A stretch of DNA of 51,662 nt from Microcaldota archaeon (GTDB lineage: Archaea > Micrarchaeota > Micrarchaeia > Micrarchaeales > Micrarchaeaceae), in assembly GCA_021828345.1 (NCBI GenBank), contig JAJZJI010000003.1, positions 1 to 51,662 of the forward strand. Direction: 5' to 3'. Position 1 is the stretch's first letter, and the number at the start of each line of letters is the position of its first letter. Position numbers and translations under genes: made by a program. Of this stretch, positions 1 through 8,545 are shown one piece after another. The notes below the pieces were generated by a model. That model did not search any database. It saw nothing but the letters and a program-made list of their open reading frames with translations, and had not been told where the DNA came from.

Positions 1-378
1 AATTTGCAAATCTTTAGTCTTATCACTATTATTTACTATTACGCCATAAAGACCAAAATGGCCCTTTGGCGTATTTTTTGATATGATAGAATATATTTGT
101 GCAGCATCATCTTTTTTTCCAACAACGTAAGAGAAGATACCAAATAATGCACTTAATCCAGTAAGCCCATTTCCATTGGAATCATAACATAACCCAGCAG
201 AGCTTTCATTTGAGTTACCTACATATTCAATAAATAATTTTTTTGCGCTATTAATACCCCCAGTTATTGCAGTGTAAATGCCTATATAATTCTTTAAAAT
301 TTGTTTATCTACAGTTTTATTTTCATCAATTTTTTTAAATAACTCATTTGCAAATGATCTATACCGGTTTTGTTTAAT
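1..378 (-). CDS. Unknown protein, 3' end outside window, no canonical start
   Basis: The frame is open from just after the glutamate dehydrogenase stop to the window edge (126 codons) and reads as normal protein sequence, with stretches such as FANELFKKIDENK and YSIISKNTPKGHFG. It contains no ATG, GTG or TTG codon. The best start is ATT at 376-378, because a GGTG element ends exactly five bases before it, the spacing used by many neighbours. The frame lies 18 nt downstream of gdhA on the same strand, so it is probably co-transcribed. I do not recognise the family. It could instead be a 5'-truncated pseudogene or carry a sequencing error at the start. Confidence 0.5.
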   Translation of the reverse strand, partial: MKQNRYRSFANELFKKIDENKTVDKQILKNYIGIYTAITGGINSAKKLFIEYVGNSNESSAGLCYDSNGNGLTGLSALFGIFSYVVGKKDDAAQIYSIISKNTPKGHFGLYGVIVNNSDKTKDLQI

Positions 379-396
379 AACATCACCAAATACTGT

Positions 397-1662
397 TTAG
401 TACCATCCGCGTGCCTTCATCGCATTTGCGACTCTACTTACGGCAATCGAATATGCAGCCATTCTGGCATCTACTTTTTTGCCCTTTGCGGCATACTCTT
501 TTTGCTTTTCTATAACATCTTTGAATGATTTTGTTATTATGGTATCTAGCTTTTTATATACCTCTTCCTTGCTCCAATAATAGCTTTCAATATTTTGCAC
601 CCATTCAAAGTATGAGACTATAACACCACCAGAATTGACAAGGAAGTCTGGCATGTCCAAAACGCCATTGTTAAATAATATATCATCAGCATCTGGTGTT
701 ACAGGTCCATTTGCCAATTCTAAGAGTATTTTAGCCTCAATTTTATCTGCATTCTTTTTTGTCACTTGGTTTTCAATGGCCGCTGGTATTAATACGTCAA
801 CATCAAGCTTTAATAACTCATCATTAGTTATCTTTTTAGCTCCTTTATATCCATCAATTGAGCCTGTATCTGCCTTCGCTTTTTTTAGTTTTTCATAGTC
901 TAATCCATTTTCTGAGTATACTCCACCCTCAGAATCGCTTATTGCAACGACTGTGGCACCAAAGAGTTTGGTAACAAGATCAAAAGCAAAATTGCCGGCA
1001 TTTCCAAAGCCTTGTATTGCTATTTTTGAGCCAAGAAGATTCATATTCTTTAATTTTGCAGCCTCTCTGAGCACATACATTCCACCAAGCGCCGTAGAAT
1101 CAAATCTACCCTCTGATCCCCATACCTCAAGTGGCTTGCCTGTTATTACCGCAAATTCATTATCCATTTTAATTTTGCTGTATTCATCCATCATCCAGCC
1201 CATTATCTGCGGGTTTGTGTATACATCTGGTGCAGGAACATCCGTTTTAGGACCAATAAATTTTGCAAATGTTCTAATATATGCGCGCGATAGGTTTTCA
1301 AGCTCTTTTTGGTTCAACTGTTTAGTATCAACTATAACGCCCCCCTTTGCACCCCCAAATTGTATATTTGCAAGCGAGCACTTCCAGGTCATCCAAGCGG
1401 ATAGGGCTTTTACCGTATCAAGATTCTCTTTTGGGTGAAAGCGTATGCCACCCTTGCCAGGACCTCTGGCATCATTATATAAGACTCTAAAGCCTGTGAA
1501 TATCTTCTTATTGCCATCGCGCATCTCTACAGGGAAATTGGCAGTAACGGTCTGCATTGGTTCTCTTAGCATTGTGTGTGCAATAGGATCAAGGTCCATT
1601 AACTCTGCTGCATTATCCAATTGTTTCTGAGACAATATAAATGGGTCAAGCTCGTCTGCCAT
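397..1662 (-). CDS. gdhA: Glutamate dehydrogenase
   Basis: Catalyses reversible oxidative deamination of glutamate to 2-oxoglutarate and ammonia in the cytoplasm. The 421 residues match the usual length of archaeal hexameric enzymes. The family block GPGKGGIRFHP lies near residues 67-77, the catalytic-lysine region GGAKGGV at 103-109, PAPDVYT at 143-149 and the Rossmann motif GFGNAG at 218-223. The ATG is preceded by GTGAT at the normal distance. NAD versus NADP preference cannot be read with confidence. A proline-dehydrogenase-like gene lies far away at 43.8-44.7 kb, so a proline-to-glutamate route is possible but unproven. Confidence 0.97.
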   Translation of the reverse strand: MADELDPFILSQKQLDNAAELMDLDPIAHTMLREPMQTVTANFPVEMRDGNKKIFTGFRVLYNDARGPGKGGIRFHPKENLDTVKALSAWMTWKCSLANIQFGGAKGGVIVDTKQLNQKELENLSRAYIRTFAKFIGPKTDVPAPDVYTNPQIMGWMMDEYSKIKMDNEFAVITGKPLEVWGSEGRFDSTALGGMYVLREAAKLKNMNLLGSKIAIQGFGNAGNFAFDLVTKLFGATVVAISDSEGGVYSENGLDYEKLKKAKADTGSIDGYKGAKKITNDELLKLDVDVLIPAAIENQVTKKNADKIEAKILLELANGPVTPDADDILFNNGVLDMPDFLVNSGGVIVSYFEWVQNIESYYWSKEEVYKKLDTIITKSFKDVIEKQKEYAAKGKKVDARMAAYSIAVSRVANAMKARGWY

Positions 1663-1739
1663 ATTATCACTCTTATCTATTCAAAACACACATATTTAAA
1701 TCTTATAATGGACTTCGTCATGCATATAATCAAAAACCC

Positions 1740-1749
1740 ATATATAATT
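1740..1749 (+). promoter_or_regulatory. TATA-like box for tRNA-Thr
   Basis: An AT-only element (atatataatt) sits 24-33 nt before the tRNA 5' end, the normal distance of an archaeal TATA box from the transcription start. Confidence 0.4.
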
Positions 1750-1772
1750 TTCGCGCATAATAATTCAAGTAT

Positions 1773-1879
1773 GCCCCAGTAGCTCAGTGGTAGAGCGTCT
1801 GCATGGTAATCTTTTTGGTAATACGTTTAATCAAAAACCATAAAGCAGAAGGCCGAGGGTTCAATTCCCTTTTGGGGCT
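1773..1879 (+). tRNA. tRNA-Thr(GGT) with 35-nt anticodon-loop intron
   Basis: The cloverleaf folds fully: acceptor GCCCCAG with TTGGGGC, D stem GCTC/GAGC, anticodon stem TCTGC (1798-1802) with GCAGA (1845-1849), T arm GAGGG-TTCAATT-CCCTT. Anticodon GGT is at 1805-1807. The discriminator is T, the identity base known for archaeal tRNA-Thr. No CCA is encoded. The mature loop would be ATGGTAA after removal of 1809-1843. Confidence 0.93.
1809..1843 (+). other. tRNA-Thr intron, canonical bulge-helix-bulge
   Basis: A 35-nt intron between positions 37 and 38. The loop bases ATGGT (1803-1807) pair with ACCAT (1837-1841). Three-base bulges AAT (1808-1810) and AAA (1842-1844) flank this helix, and an inner U/A helix (TTTTT with AAAAA) closes the intron. 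This is the substrate form of archaeal tRNA-splicing endonuclease. The exact cut could shift by one base because both sides are A. Confidence 0.88.
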
Positions 1880-1944
1880 TATAATGTGTTATTGTTCTTT
1901 AAGCAAATTTCTATGTAAAAAGCTATTTATATCTGATTAAACAG

Positions 1945-2985
1945 ATGCATTTTGTGGTTTATACGAATGAATCTAAATCGCCTAATGGCAGAATTAAAAT
2001 GTTATATTCTGAGATAGCAGATCTTAAGGCAAGTAAATATGTTGGCACTCAAGAGGCATGGAGCGCTATAAGTAAGGCTTTAGATATAGAGGAGTCACCA
2101 AAACGTGTTGCATTATTGGTAAATGATGTACTCAAAGAATCAAATGTTGAAATAGTGTATGAAGCAACAGCGCAACGAGTATTAGGGTTAATTACAAGTA
2201 TATATGATCTATTAACTGAATGGAATGTTGTATTAGAGATGAAAAACACCATATTCGGAGCGGAAATTAATTTTAATGATAACTCTTCAAATGAAACGAA
2301 AAATGATCAATCAGACAAATTAAATAGTATTGATTATTTTGAAAATAAAAGAGATAGGTCTAATGATCCAATTCTTAGGTATATGGATTCATTGCTTTTC
2401 GAGACTAATAGGAAATTAATGAATGTATCTGAATTAGATCTGTCAAAGCGCCTTGTACCTCTCTTTTTAAACGCACAGAATCCTAAAATGAGTGATAGAC
2501 TATTTGGCTATATGTCAACAATTAAAATACTTAGTGAAATACCTTTGCATGGGCTTGAGAAGGAAACGCTTCCTGAGTTGGCAAAAAAATATCCTTGGGG
2601 GAAAGCATTTAGTAATATATACATAGAACAAAATAAAAGGAAATTCATATTGGAAATATATAGTGAATTTCTTAAAATAAATGAACGAGTTTTAAGGGCA
2701 TTAAATGATCAAGTAGACCATAAGTTGGAAATAAGGCGAGAAATACTTACAGATTATATACAAAACGGCCTTGCTCATTTAAGCTATGACGATATATTAT
2801 TAAAATTAAAGACCAACTGCGATAGTTTAATTGCATTTTATAAAAATTATGCAGATCAAATATCTGATGATGAAGATGGCAAGTTGGTTAAGATGCAATA
2901 TCTAAATATTATAAGATATCAAAAGTATCTTTTAACGTGCCTTGCTCCTGAGAAGCGTTTTATTGAAAAATTTTTAAGAAACTAA
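1945..2985 (+). CDS. Hypothetical protein, 346 aa
   Basis: Not recognised. The protein is soluble, mostly helical and highly charged, with an Asn/Asp/Ser-rich linker near residues 112-140 that splits it into two parts. There is no signal peptide or membrane segment. The ATG has no Shine-Dalgarno, and a TATA-like tttatatct lies about 15-20 nt upstream, so the transcript is probably leaderless. It is the first of three rightward genes of unknown role between tRNA-Thr and tRNA-Arg. Confidence 0.75.
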   Translation: MHFVVYTNESKSPNGRIKMLYSEIADLKASKYVGTQEAWSAISKALDIEESPKRVALLVNDVLKESNVEIVYEATAQRVLGLITSIYDLLTEWNVVLEMKNTIFGAEINFNDNSSNETKNDQSDKLNSIDYFENKRDRSNDPILRYMDSLLFETNRKLMNVSELDLSKRLVPLFLNAQNPKMSDRLFGYMSTIKILSEIPLHGLEKETLPELAKKYPWGKAFSNIYIEQNKRKFILEIYSEFLKINERVLRALNDQVDHKLEIRREILTDYIQNGLAHLSYDDILLKLKTNCDSLIAFYKNYADQISDDEDGKLVKMQYLNIIRYQKYLLTCLAPEKRFIEKFLRN

Positions 2986-3025
2986 AATTTAATAAGTATA
3001 AATATAAAAATAAAAGGTTAATTAA

Positions 3026-3577
3026 ATGACTAATAATAAATTTAAATCAATTTATCTTGAGGGGGTACATACTAAGTACTTAACACTTTCAAGAAGACAT
3101 ATAACTGAGGATAATGTAAGAGAATTGATAAGAATAGGGGAACGCGATTCTATACCTATAAACTTATCGGGCTGTAAATTACGCAATATAAATTTTATTG
3201 GTGTAAAACTATCTAATGCGCGTTTTGATAATTGTAATTTGTCAAATACTAAAATAGAAAATTCAGAGTTTGAGAACTGTGATATGTCTAGAAGCTCATT
3301 TTATAATTCATTTTTGAAAAATGTCACATTTTTTAGGACAAATTTTAGCAGTTCAAATTTTGATTTTTCAACATTTCAAAATATAATATTCAGAAGGGCA
3401 GATTGCTCTTTTGCAAGTTTTAGAAAAACAAGAATTATAGAAGCGAAATTTATTCACACATCTCTTTACAAATCTGGAATATTAAAATCAGAAGGTATTG
3501 AAGATGTGTTTATGGACGATATTTTTACCGATAAAAAAACAATGTCAAAATTGCTTGAAATACTTTTGGGAAGATAA
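3026..3577 (+). CDS. Pentapeptide-repeat protein
   Basis: Residues about 46-150 carry tandem pentapeptides of the A(D/N)LXX type in a degenerate form: LSGCKL, NINFIG, LSNARFDN, SNLSNTKIEN, SEFENCD, MSRSSFYN and FSSSNFD. Such repeats fold as a right-handed quadrilateral beta-helix. Known members act as DNA mimics or structural scaffolds, but nothing here fixes a function. The N-terminal 45 residues are non-repetitive. There is no signal peptide. A weak GGT precedes the ATG, 40 nt after the previous gene. Confidence 0.85.
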   Translation: MTNNKFKSIYLEGVHTKYLTLSRRHITEDNVRELIRIGERDSIPINLSGCKLRNINFIGVKLSNARFDNCNLSNTKIENSEFENCDMSRSSFYNSFLKNVTFFRTNFSSSNFDFSTFQNIIFRRADCSFASFRKTRIIEAKFIHTSLYKSGILKSEGIEDVFMDDIFTDKKTMSKLLEILLGR

Positions 3578-3591
3578 TAAAATGTGTAATT

Positions 3592-4008
3592 ATGGTGTAT
3601 AATGTGCTTGAAAAAACAATAGCAAGAAAATATGTTTATAATTATGTAGAATTTCAATATTCAGAGCTTAAGCATGGCAGAAAGAGAATAAGCAATGTGG
3701 ATTCAAGAAATGTGTATGCAGTGATAAATAGCATGCCAAAAGAATCTGTAGGTTTTAGATTCTTTAATCTGGAAGAGACATTTTCTAACGGAAGGCGTAT
3801 AATATCGCAACAAAAAAATTATTCAGGATGGATATATGTTGATGGTATTATACTTTCATTAGAAAAAGCAAAGAGCACGAAAGATAAAAAGCATCTTGTG
3901 GAAATTATGGAAATGCATGAATGGGATAATGTATTAATCACTAGAAACGGAAATGTGGTTCCATTCAATCAAACTGATATGGTAATATCCACAATTAATA
4001 GAAGATAA
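3592..4008 (+). CDS. Hypothetical protein, 138 aa
   Basis: Not recognised. A GTG ends five bases before the ATG, supporting this start only 14 nt after the pentapeptide gene, so the two are probably co-transcribed. The product is basic and soluble, with predicted beta-strands alternating with short helices and no Cys/His cluster. Confidence 0.7.
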   Translation: MVYNVLEKTIARKYVYNYVEFQYSELKHGRKRISNVDSRNVYAVINSMPKESVGFRFFNLEETFSNGRRIISQQKNYSGWIYVDGIILSLEKAKSTKDKKHLVEIMEMHEWDNVLITRNGNVVPFNQTDMVISTINRR

Positions 4009-4034
4009 TATTTTATTTATGTGTTTTATTTTTG

Positions 4035-4052
4035 TAACAATTATTATTGTTA
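4035..4052. terminator. Hairpin between convergent gene and tRNA-Arg
   Basis: TAACAAT and ATTGTTA form a perfect 7-bp stem with a TATT loop, flanked by T-rich DNA to the left and an A-rich run to the right. It lies between the 3' ends of the 138-aa gene and the leftward tRNA-Arg, so it could end transcription from either side. Confidence 0.4.
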
Positions 4053-4063
4053 TTTAATAAAAA

Positions 4064-4137
4064 CGCCCCAGCCGGGATTTGAACCCGGATCACAGGCTCC
4101 GCAAGCCCGCGTTCTATCCAAGTTATACTACTGGGGC
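4064..4137 (-). tRNA. tRNA-Arg(GCG)
   Basis: Acceptor GCCCCAG pairs with CTGGGGC and the discriminator is G. Anticodon stem CGGGC/GCCTG encloses loop TTGCGGA, anticodon GCG. T arm CCGGG-TTCAAAT-CCCGG is perfect. The D stem is weak (GTAT against GAAC, with an A-A mismatch). There is no intron and no encoded CCA. Confidence 0.93.
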
Positions 4138-4210
4138 ATTATTAGTAATCTTTATTAATGTAATTAATTCATCTTTATTAATATATATTGATATGTGTTG
4201 AGGTATACTA

Positions 4211-5251
4211 ATGTATCATTCATTTCTAACAATATTTATACCTGCGTTGATTGCTTTTATTTCAACAATAATAGGTATAAAATTTGTAATAAACTATTTT
4301 TCAGAGTCTGGCATAGTAGCTACCGATAGAAATAAGCCAAATAAGCCAACGCTTCCTACAAGTCTTGGAATACCTGTTGTTGTCGGATTTGGGATAGGTC
4401 TTATGTCCTATATATTTGGCGCAAGTTTTAATTTATATATACCGGTAACGTCATTGGAATATCTATTTGCCACAATTTTAGCAGTATCTATCGTTTCGTT
4501 TGTGGGGTTTATAGATGATATAAATGTAAAAAGGGCGCCAGTAAAGACTACTGGAATGGTAGATACAAGAAAAGGACTCAAACAATGGCAAAAGCCTCTG
4601 CTCACTTTAATTGGTGCAATACCATTAATTGCGATAAATGCTGGTACCTCAACAATTAATCTCCCATTTTTTGGACCTGTGGCATTTGGAATATTCTATC
4701 CATTAATAATTGTGCCGCTTGCGCTTGCATTTGGGGCGAATGCATTTAACCTTCTTGAGGGCTTTAATGGTATTGCATCAGGCTCTGCTACAATGTTAGC
4801 TATTGCAATGTTTATATACAGCATATATTTTGGAACGTACTTTGGTGCTCTTGTTTCTGCAATATTGGTTGCAGTTTTTGTTGCTGCCCTTTTATTCAAT
4901 AAATATCCTGCAATTATGCTTCCTGGTGATAGTTTTACTTATTTTGCAGGGGCAGCATTAATAACCACAATGATAATTGGAAATATGGAATCGTTTGGTG
5001 TTATAATATTTATACCTTGGATAATAGAATTTATACTACACGCTAAAAAACGCTTTGATGTAAGCGATTTGGGCATATTAGAAAAGGATGGCACATTTAA
5101 GGCGCCTTATGGTAAAAAGATATACAGCTTTACGCATCTTGGGATGAACTTATTTAAAGGCAAAGAATATCAAATAACTACATTTATTTGGGCCATAGAT
5201 CTTCTATTTATAATTATAGGATTTGGCATGAAATTTGCGCATCTTCTATAA
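4211..5251 (+). CDS. Polyprenyl-P GlcNAc-1-phosphate transferase family (Alg7/MraY superfamily)
   Basis: A polytopic membrane protein (about ten hydrophobic segments) expected to transfer a sugar-1-phosphate from a UDP-sugar to a dolichyl or polyprenyl phosphate carrier, the first step of glycan assembly. The superfamily signatures are visible: an aspartate pair in GFIDDINVKR near residue 100, then KQWQKP, the FNLLEGFNG loop near 180, MLPGDSF near 238 and a cytosolic HAKKRFD loop. GAGGT lies six bases before the ATG. The archaeal relative AglH is the closest named candidate. The sugar specificity is not readable. The lipid-carrier genes uppS and the kinase-family gene lie 3 kb away. Confidence 0.88.
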   Translation: MYHSFLTIFIPALIAFISTIIGIKFVINYFSESGIVATDRNKPNKPTLPTSLGIPVVVGFGIGLMSYIFGASFNLYIPVTSLEYLFATILAVSIVSFVGFIDDINVKRAPVKTTGMVDTRKGLKQWQKPLLTLIGAIPLIAINAGTSTINLPFFGPVAFGIFYPLIIVPLALAFGANAFNLLEGFNGIASGSATMLAIAMFIYSIYFGTYFGALVSAILVAVFVAALLFNKYPAIMLPGDSFTYFAGAALITTMIIGNMESFGVIIFIPWIIEFILHAKKRFDVSDLGILEKDGTFKAPYGKKIYSFTHLGMNLFKGKEYQITTFIWAIDLLFIIIGFGMKFAHLL

Positions 5252-5360
5252 CCATATTACATAATTGAAAAAACTCTTTAGACAAACAAATCAAATATCA
5301 AACAAAAAAAAGAAAAGGGATTGAAAAAGGCATAGGATTGTTTAGGGCATGTATAAACTA

Positions 5361-5675
5361 TTAAATATTTCTTCCTAGTTGCTTATGTATTCGTTTTCCT
5401 GACATATTAGGCATACGTTTTGGCTTAACTTTATTCTTTATGAAATAGCGTTTTTTGGTGCCGTAGGTTCTTGCCATGTCAACGTCAGAATACGTTATTT
5501 TCTTCTGCCTGCCTGCATAGTTTGCATACATACCAGCTTCATCTATTAAGTTCTTTACTGTATCTTCTAGTTCTCTCTCAAAGCTTACTACTGCGCCCTC
5601 ATTTATCCTTTTTGCGCCAGCGTCCCTCAAAAATTCCTCGATGTCGTAGTAACTGAATCCTTTTTGTTTTCCCAA
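5361..5675 (-). CDS. Archaeal histone with basic C-terminal tail
   Basis: The histone fold occupies residues about 8-70: FLRDAGAKRINEGAV, the long alpha-2 helix around FERELEDTVKNLIDEAG, then RQKKITYSDVDMA, matching the RKTI.xxDV end of archaeal histones. It would dimerise and wrap DNA. The remaining 30 residues form a Lys/Arg-rich tail (KNKVKPKRMP and onward), absent from the 65-70 aa methanogen histones. The start is TTG, with AGGTG exactly five bases upstream. The gene diverges from nfo. Confidence 0.88.
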   Translation of the reverse strand: MGKQKGFSYYDIEEFLRDAGAKRINEGAVVSFERELEDTVKNLIDEAGMYANYAGRQKKITYSDVDMARTYGTKKRYFIKNKVKPKRMPNMSGKRIHKQLGRNI

Positions 5676-5764
5676 CCAAACACCTAATGTAGTGAATAAC
5701 TTTATATTAACCTTTTTAAACTAATCTATTGTAATCAGATTAGTGGCATTCTTTAGGTGTACAA

Positions 5765-6634
5765 ATGGATAAATTGGATTTTAATGGGATAAAATTTGGA
5801 TTTCATCTCTCTATTGCTGGAAATATATCAAATGCCCCAAAAGAGGCGTTATCAATGGGCTATAGCACCTTTCAAATATTTGTATCAAATCCAAGATCGT
5901 GGAATGTAAAAGCCATAGACGAGAATAGTGCATCAGAATTTAAGAAAATTGCTCATGCTTTTAAGAAAAACATATTTGCGCATGCTCCATATTTGGCAAA
6001 TCCAAGCTCCACCAAAATAGAGATATTAAAAAAAAGTATAGATCTGCTTAAGGGTAATATTGATAACTGTTCGATGCTTGGAATACCCTATTTAGTTGTG
6101 CATATAGGATCGCATTTAGGCAGCGGCTATAGAGCGGGGATAAATAGTATATTAAAAAGTATACCAAATGTGCTTGATAATACTGATAATAATGTAACCA
6201 TCCTACTTGAAAACTCGTCAGGTTATAAAAATAGCATGGGATCAAAAATAAATGAGATTGCTGAAATATTGGAAAATATTAATAGTGAAAGGGTCGGAGT
6301 TTGCATAGATACATGTCATGCATTTGCTGCAGGATATGACATAAGAACGCATGATGGGATGAATTTATTTATGTCTGAGATAGATAATGGTTTTGGATTT
6401 GAAAAAATAAAACTTATACATTTAAATGATGCTAAGTTTGATTGTAATAGCGGACTTGATAGACATTGGCACATAGGATTAGGAAAAATAGGTGCAGAAG
6501 GGTTTTCGAATTTTTTTAAAATGAATAAGATAAAATCTAAGTGTTTTGTAATGGAATTGCCCATAGATGAGTATGGTGACAATAATAAAAATCTTACCAC
6601 TATAAAATCTATAATTCATAGCATTAAAAATTAA
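5765..6634 (+). CDS. nfo: Endonuclease IV (AP endonuclease)
   Basis: Cleaves DNA 5' of abasic sites in base-excision repair. It is a zinc TIM-barrel of 289 aa, the usual length. Metal-ligand motifs are present in order: GFHLSIAGN at the start, FAHAPYLANPSS, LVVHIGSHLG, LLENSSG, GVCIDTCHAFAAGYD and HLNDAK followed by RHWHIGLGKIG. GGTG ends five bases before the ATG. Confidence 0.96.
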   Translation: MDKLDFNGIKFGFHLSIAGNISNAPKEALSMGYSTFQIFVSNPRSWNVKAIDENSASEFKKIAHAFKKNIFAHAPYLANPSSTKIEILKKSIDLLKGNIDNCSMLGIPYLVVHIGSHLGSGYRAGINSILKSIPNVLDNTDNNVTILLENSSGYKNSMGSKINEIAEILENINSERVGVCIDTCHAFAAGYDIRTHDGMNLFMSEIDNGFGFEKIKLIHLNDAKFDCNSGLDRHWHIGLGKIGAEGFSNFFKMNKIKSKCFVMELPIDEYGDNNKNLTTIKSIIHSIKN

Positions 6635-6655
6635 TGCTTTAAAAGTGGGAGTGTT

Positions 6656-7603
6656 TCAAATAAATGATATAATTTTGTATAAAATAATACCTGCGATGGC
6701 GATTGTTATGTTATCATCAAATATTATGCTTATGCTCTCTATTAATGCGAGCGCCGCGCCAAGTGGTATGCTATAAATTCCTATAAATAGATATGCAGCA
6801 ATTGCAAATGAGCCAAAATAGCCAATAAAACCTAATATGCTTTTGTTCTTATTGTATGGTAATTTCGTTTTTCTACCTATACCAACTATTGTTGCAACAG
6901 CATCTGATATAAATAGCGCTATTAACATCGAAAGCGCCAGTGGCAGATAATCTATAAATCCAAGTACTGCTATAGTGCCTATGCCTAAATATAATGCTCC
7001 CCTACCAAATAATATTCCCTCTCTTTCAAACCGTTTCAATTTTTTAGATATATTATTACTGCTCGCCCCCATATAACTATTAAGCATATATCCAAATAAC
7101 ATATAACCTAAGACAAAATACGTACCAATTCTATATCCTAAAAGATATACTGTAGATATTACTATTATACCCATAATTATCTGTATAACATCTCGTTTTC
7201 TTTCTATTGATGCATTTGCTCTTGCTTTTAATTCCTCTTTTGTTATTATAGGTATTGAGCTTATCAAAAGCCCAATTGCAAATATCTGAACAATTGGGAT
7301 TATAATGTAATGGTAATCAATAATCCAATAACCCGATGATATGTATATTATGGCAATAATTGCGCCAAAAATAAGGTTATTTTTTGTATACTGGTAAAAT
7401 AATGTGGGTGCCAATATTGATATGCCTAGTAATATGAACGTTCCGTGTATTTTACTATAATAGAGAAATATAACAATAAGCGCAAATAAAAATGATAAAA
7501 TAACCTCAGTTAAATATAATTTTAGATGTTTATCTCGCCTTCTTGTATAAATTACAATAGCAAATATTAAAATGCAAACAAAAAACAATAGATATTCGAT
7601 CAT
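6656..7603 (-). CDS. Polyisoprenol (dolichol/phytol) kinase family membrane protein
   Basis: A 315-aa protein made almost entirely of hydrophobic helices. The segment FISDAVATIVG followed by KLPYNKNKSILGFIG near residues 225-257 matches the DGK1/SEC59/VTE5-type CTP-dependent lipid-kinase signature, with its DA..a.vG and KS.xG blocks. It probably makes or recycles a phosphorylated isoprenoid alcohol. It faces away from uppS across a 216-bp AT-rich spacer. Assignment rests on this signature, so CDP-lipid synthase remains an alternative. Confidence 0.72.
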   Translation of the reverse strand: MIEYLLFFVCILIFAIVIYTRRRDKHLKLYLTEVILSFLFALIVIFLYYSKIHGTFILLGISILAPTLFYQYTKNNLIFGAIIAIIYISSGYWIIDYHYIIIPIVQIFAIGLLISSIPIITKEELKARANASIERKRDVIQIIMGIIVISTVYLLGYRIGTYFVLGYMLFGYMLNSYMGASSNNISKKLKRFEREGILFGRGALYLGIGTIAVLGFIDYLPLALSMLIALFISDAVATIVGIGRKTKLPYNKNKSILGFIGYFGSFAIAAYLFIGIYSIPLGAALALIESISIIFDDNITIAIAGIILYKIISFI

Positions 7604-7819
7604 GAAATCATTTAATTTAATTACATAGCGAATCTTTTATAAATACATACATATCCAAGTAGTATTAAGCCATAACAGATAAATATATAAATACATTAAT
7701 TAATATATTTCAGAAGGCAACGAAATGTATTAAAATAAGCTATATTAATATATGATTGTAGTGTGTTGTTATATATAACGAAATATATTTTCAGATAATA
7801 TTTATAAGAGGTTAATCTA

Positions 7820-8533
7820 ATGAGGAAAAGCTCCCAAAATTGGAATCCACCAAGACATATTGCTATAATACCTGATGGCAATAGACGATGGTCTAAGGAA
7901 AATAAGTTTAGTTTGATGAGTAGCTATGATCTTGGCATAAAGAAGTTTATTGATGTTAGCATATGGGCAAAGGAGCTTGGCGTTAATACGATATCGGTTT
8001 GGGCATTATCTACCGAAAATTTGGTAAATAGGAGCAGAATGGAATTAAATACCCTATTTAGGCTCTATAACCGTGCTTCAAGAGATCCAAATATACTTCA
8101 GACATTAGATAGAAATAACGCCCGCGTTCGGGTTGTCGGAAATACAAAAGCACTGCCAAAGTATCTTCGCGATTCATTAAAGTATTTGGAAAATAAAAGC
8201 AAGAAAAATGATGGGCTATCAATTAATGTGCTTGTAGGTTATGGCGGTAAGGAGGACATATTATATGCTGTAAAACGCATAGTCGAAAGCAAAAGCAGAA
8301 GCATAAAGCTTACTTATGATGCTATAAAAGAGAATCTTAGAACTTCTATGCTTCCAGACATAGATCTTATAATAAGAACTTCTGGTGAGATGCGCTTATC
8401 TGGATTGCTTCCATGGCAGGCATGTTATTCAGAGTTATATTTTTCAAAAAAATATTGGCCAAGTTTTGATAAACGTGATTTGAAACGGGCAATAAGTTCT
8501 TATTCGGAAAGAAATAGGAGGTTTGGGAAGTAG
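7820..8533 (+). CDS. uppS: Cis-prenyltransferase (polyprenyl diphosphate synthase)
   Basis: Condenses isopentenyl diphosphate units into long cis-polyprenyl diphosphate, precursor of the glycan carrier lipid. It shows the family blocks IPDGNRRW (residues 17-24, catalytic Asp19), VWALSTEN, VGYGGKED, and IRTSGE with RLSGLLPWQ and YSELYF near the C-terminus. At 237 aa it is of normal length. GAGGT lies seven bases before the ATG and a TATA-like atatttataa just upstream. The DUF2070 gene follows after 12 nt. Confidence 0.96.
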   Translation: MRKSSQNWNPPRHIAIIPDGNRRWSKENKFSLMSSYDLGIKKFIDVSIWAKELGVNTISVWALSTENLVNRSRMELNTLFRLYNRASRDPNILQTLDRNNARVRVVGNTKALPKYLRDSLKYLENKSKKNDGLSINVLVGYGGKEDILYAVKRIVESKSRSIKLTYDAIKENLRTSMLPDIDLIIRTSGEMRLSGLLPWQACYSELYFSKKYWPSFDKRDLKRAISSYSERNRRFGK

Positions 8534-8545
8534 TACTGTGTTTTA

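Noticed and set aside
953..1438. Long open frame antisense to gdhA
   Set aside because: It lies fully inside a clear enzyme gene, and its protein has the Ser/Phe/Pro-rich look of an antisense reading.
1773..4137. Shared GCCCCAGTAG at tRNA-Thr and tRNA-Arg as attachment-site repeats
   Set aside because: The shared bases are at the tRNA 5' ends in opposite orientation and reflect similar acceptor stems, not a duplicated 3' end.
7604..7819. A gene in the spacer before uppS
   Set aside because: Only a short antisense frame overlapping uppS exists; the spacer is AT-rich with promoter-like DNA.
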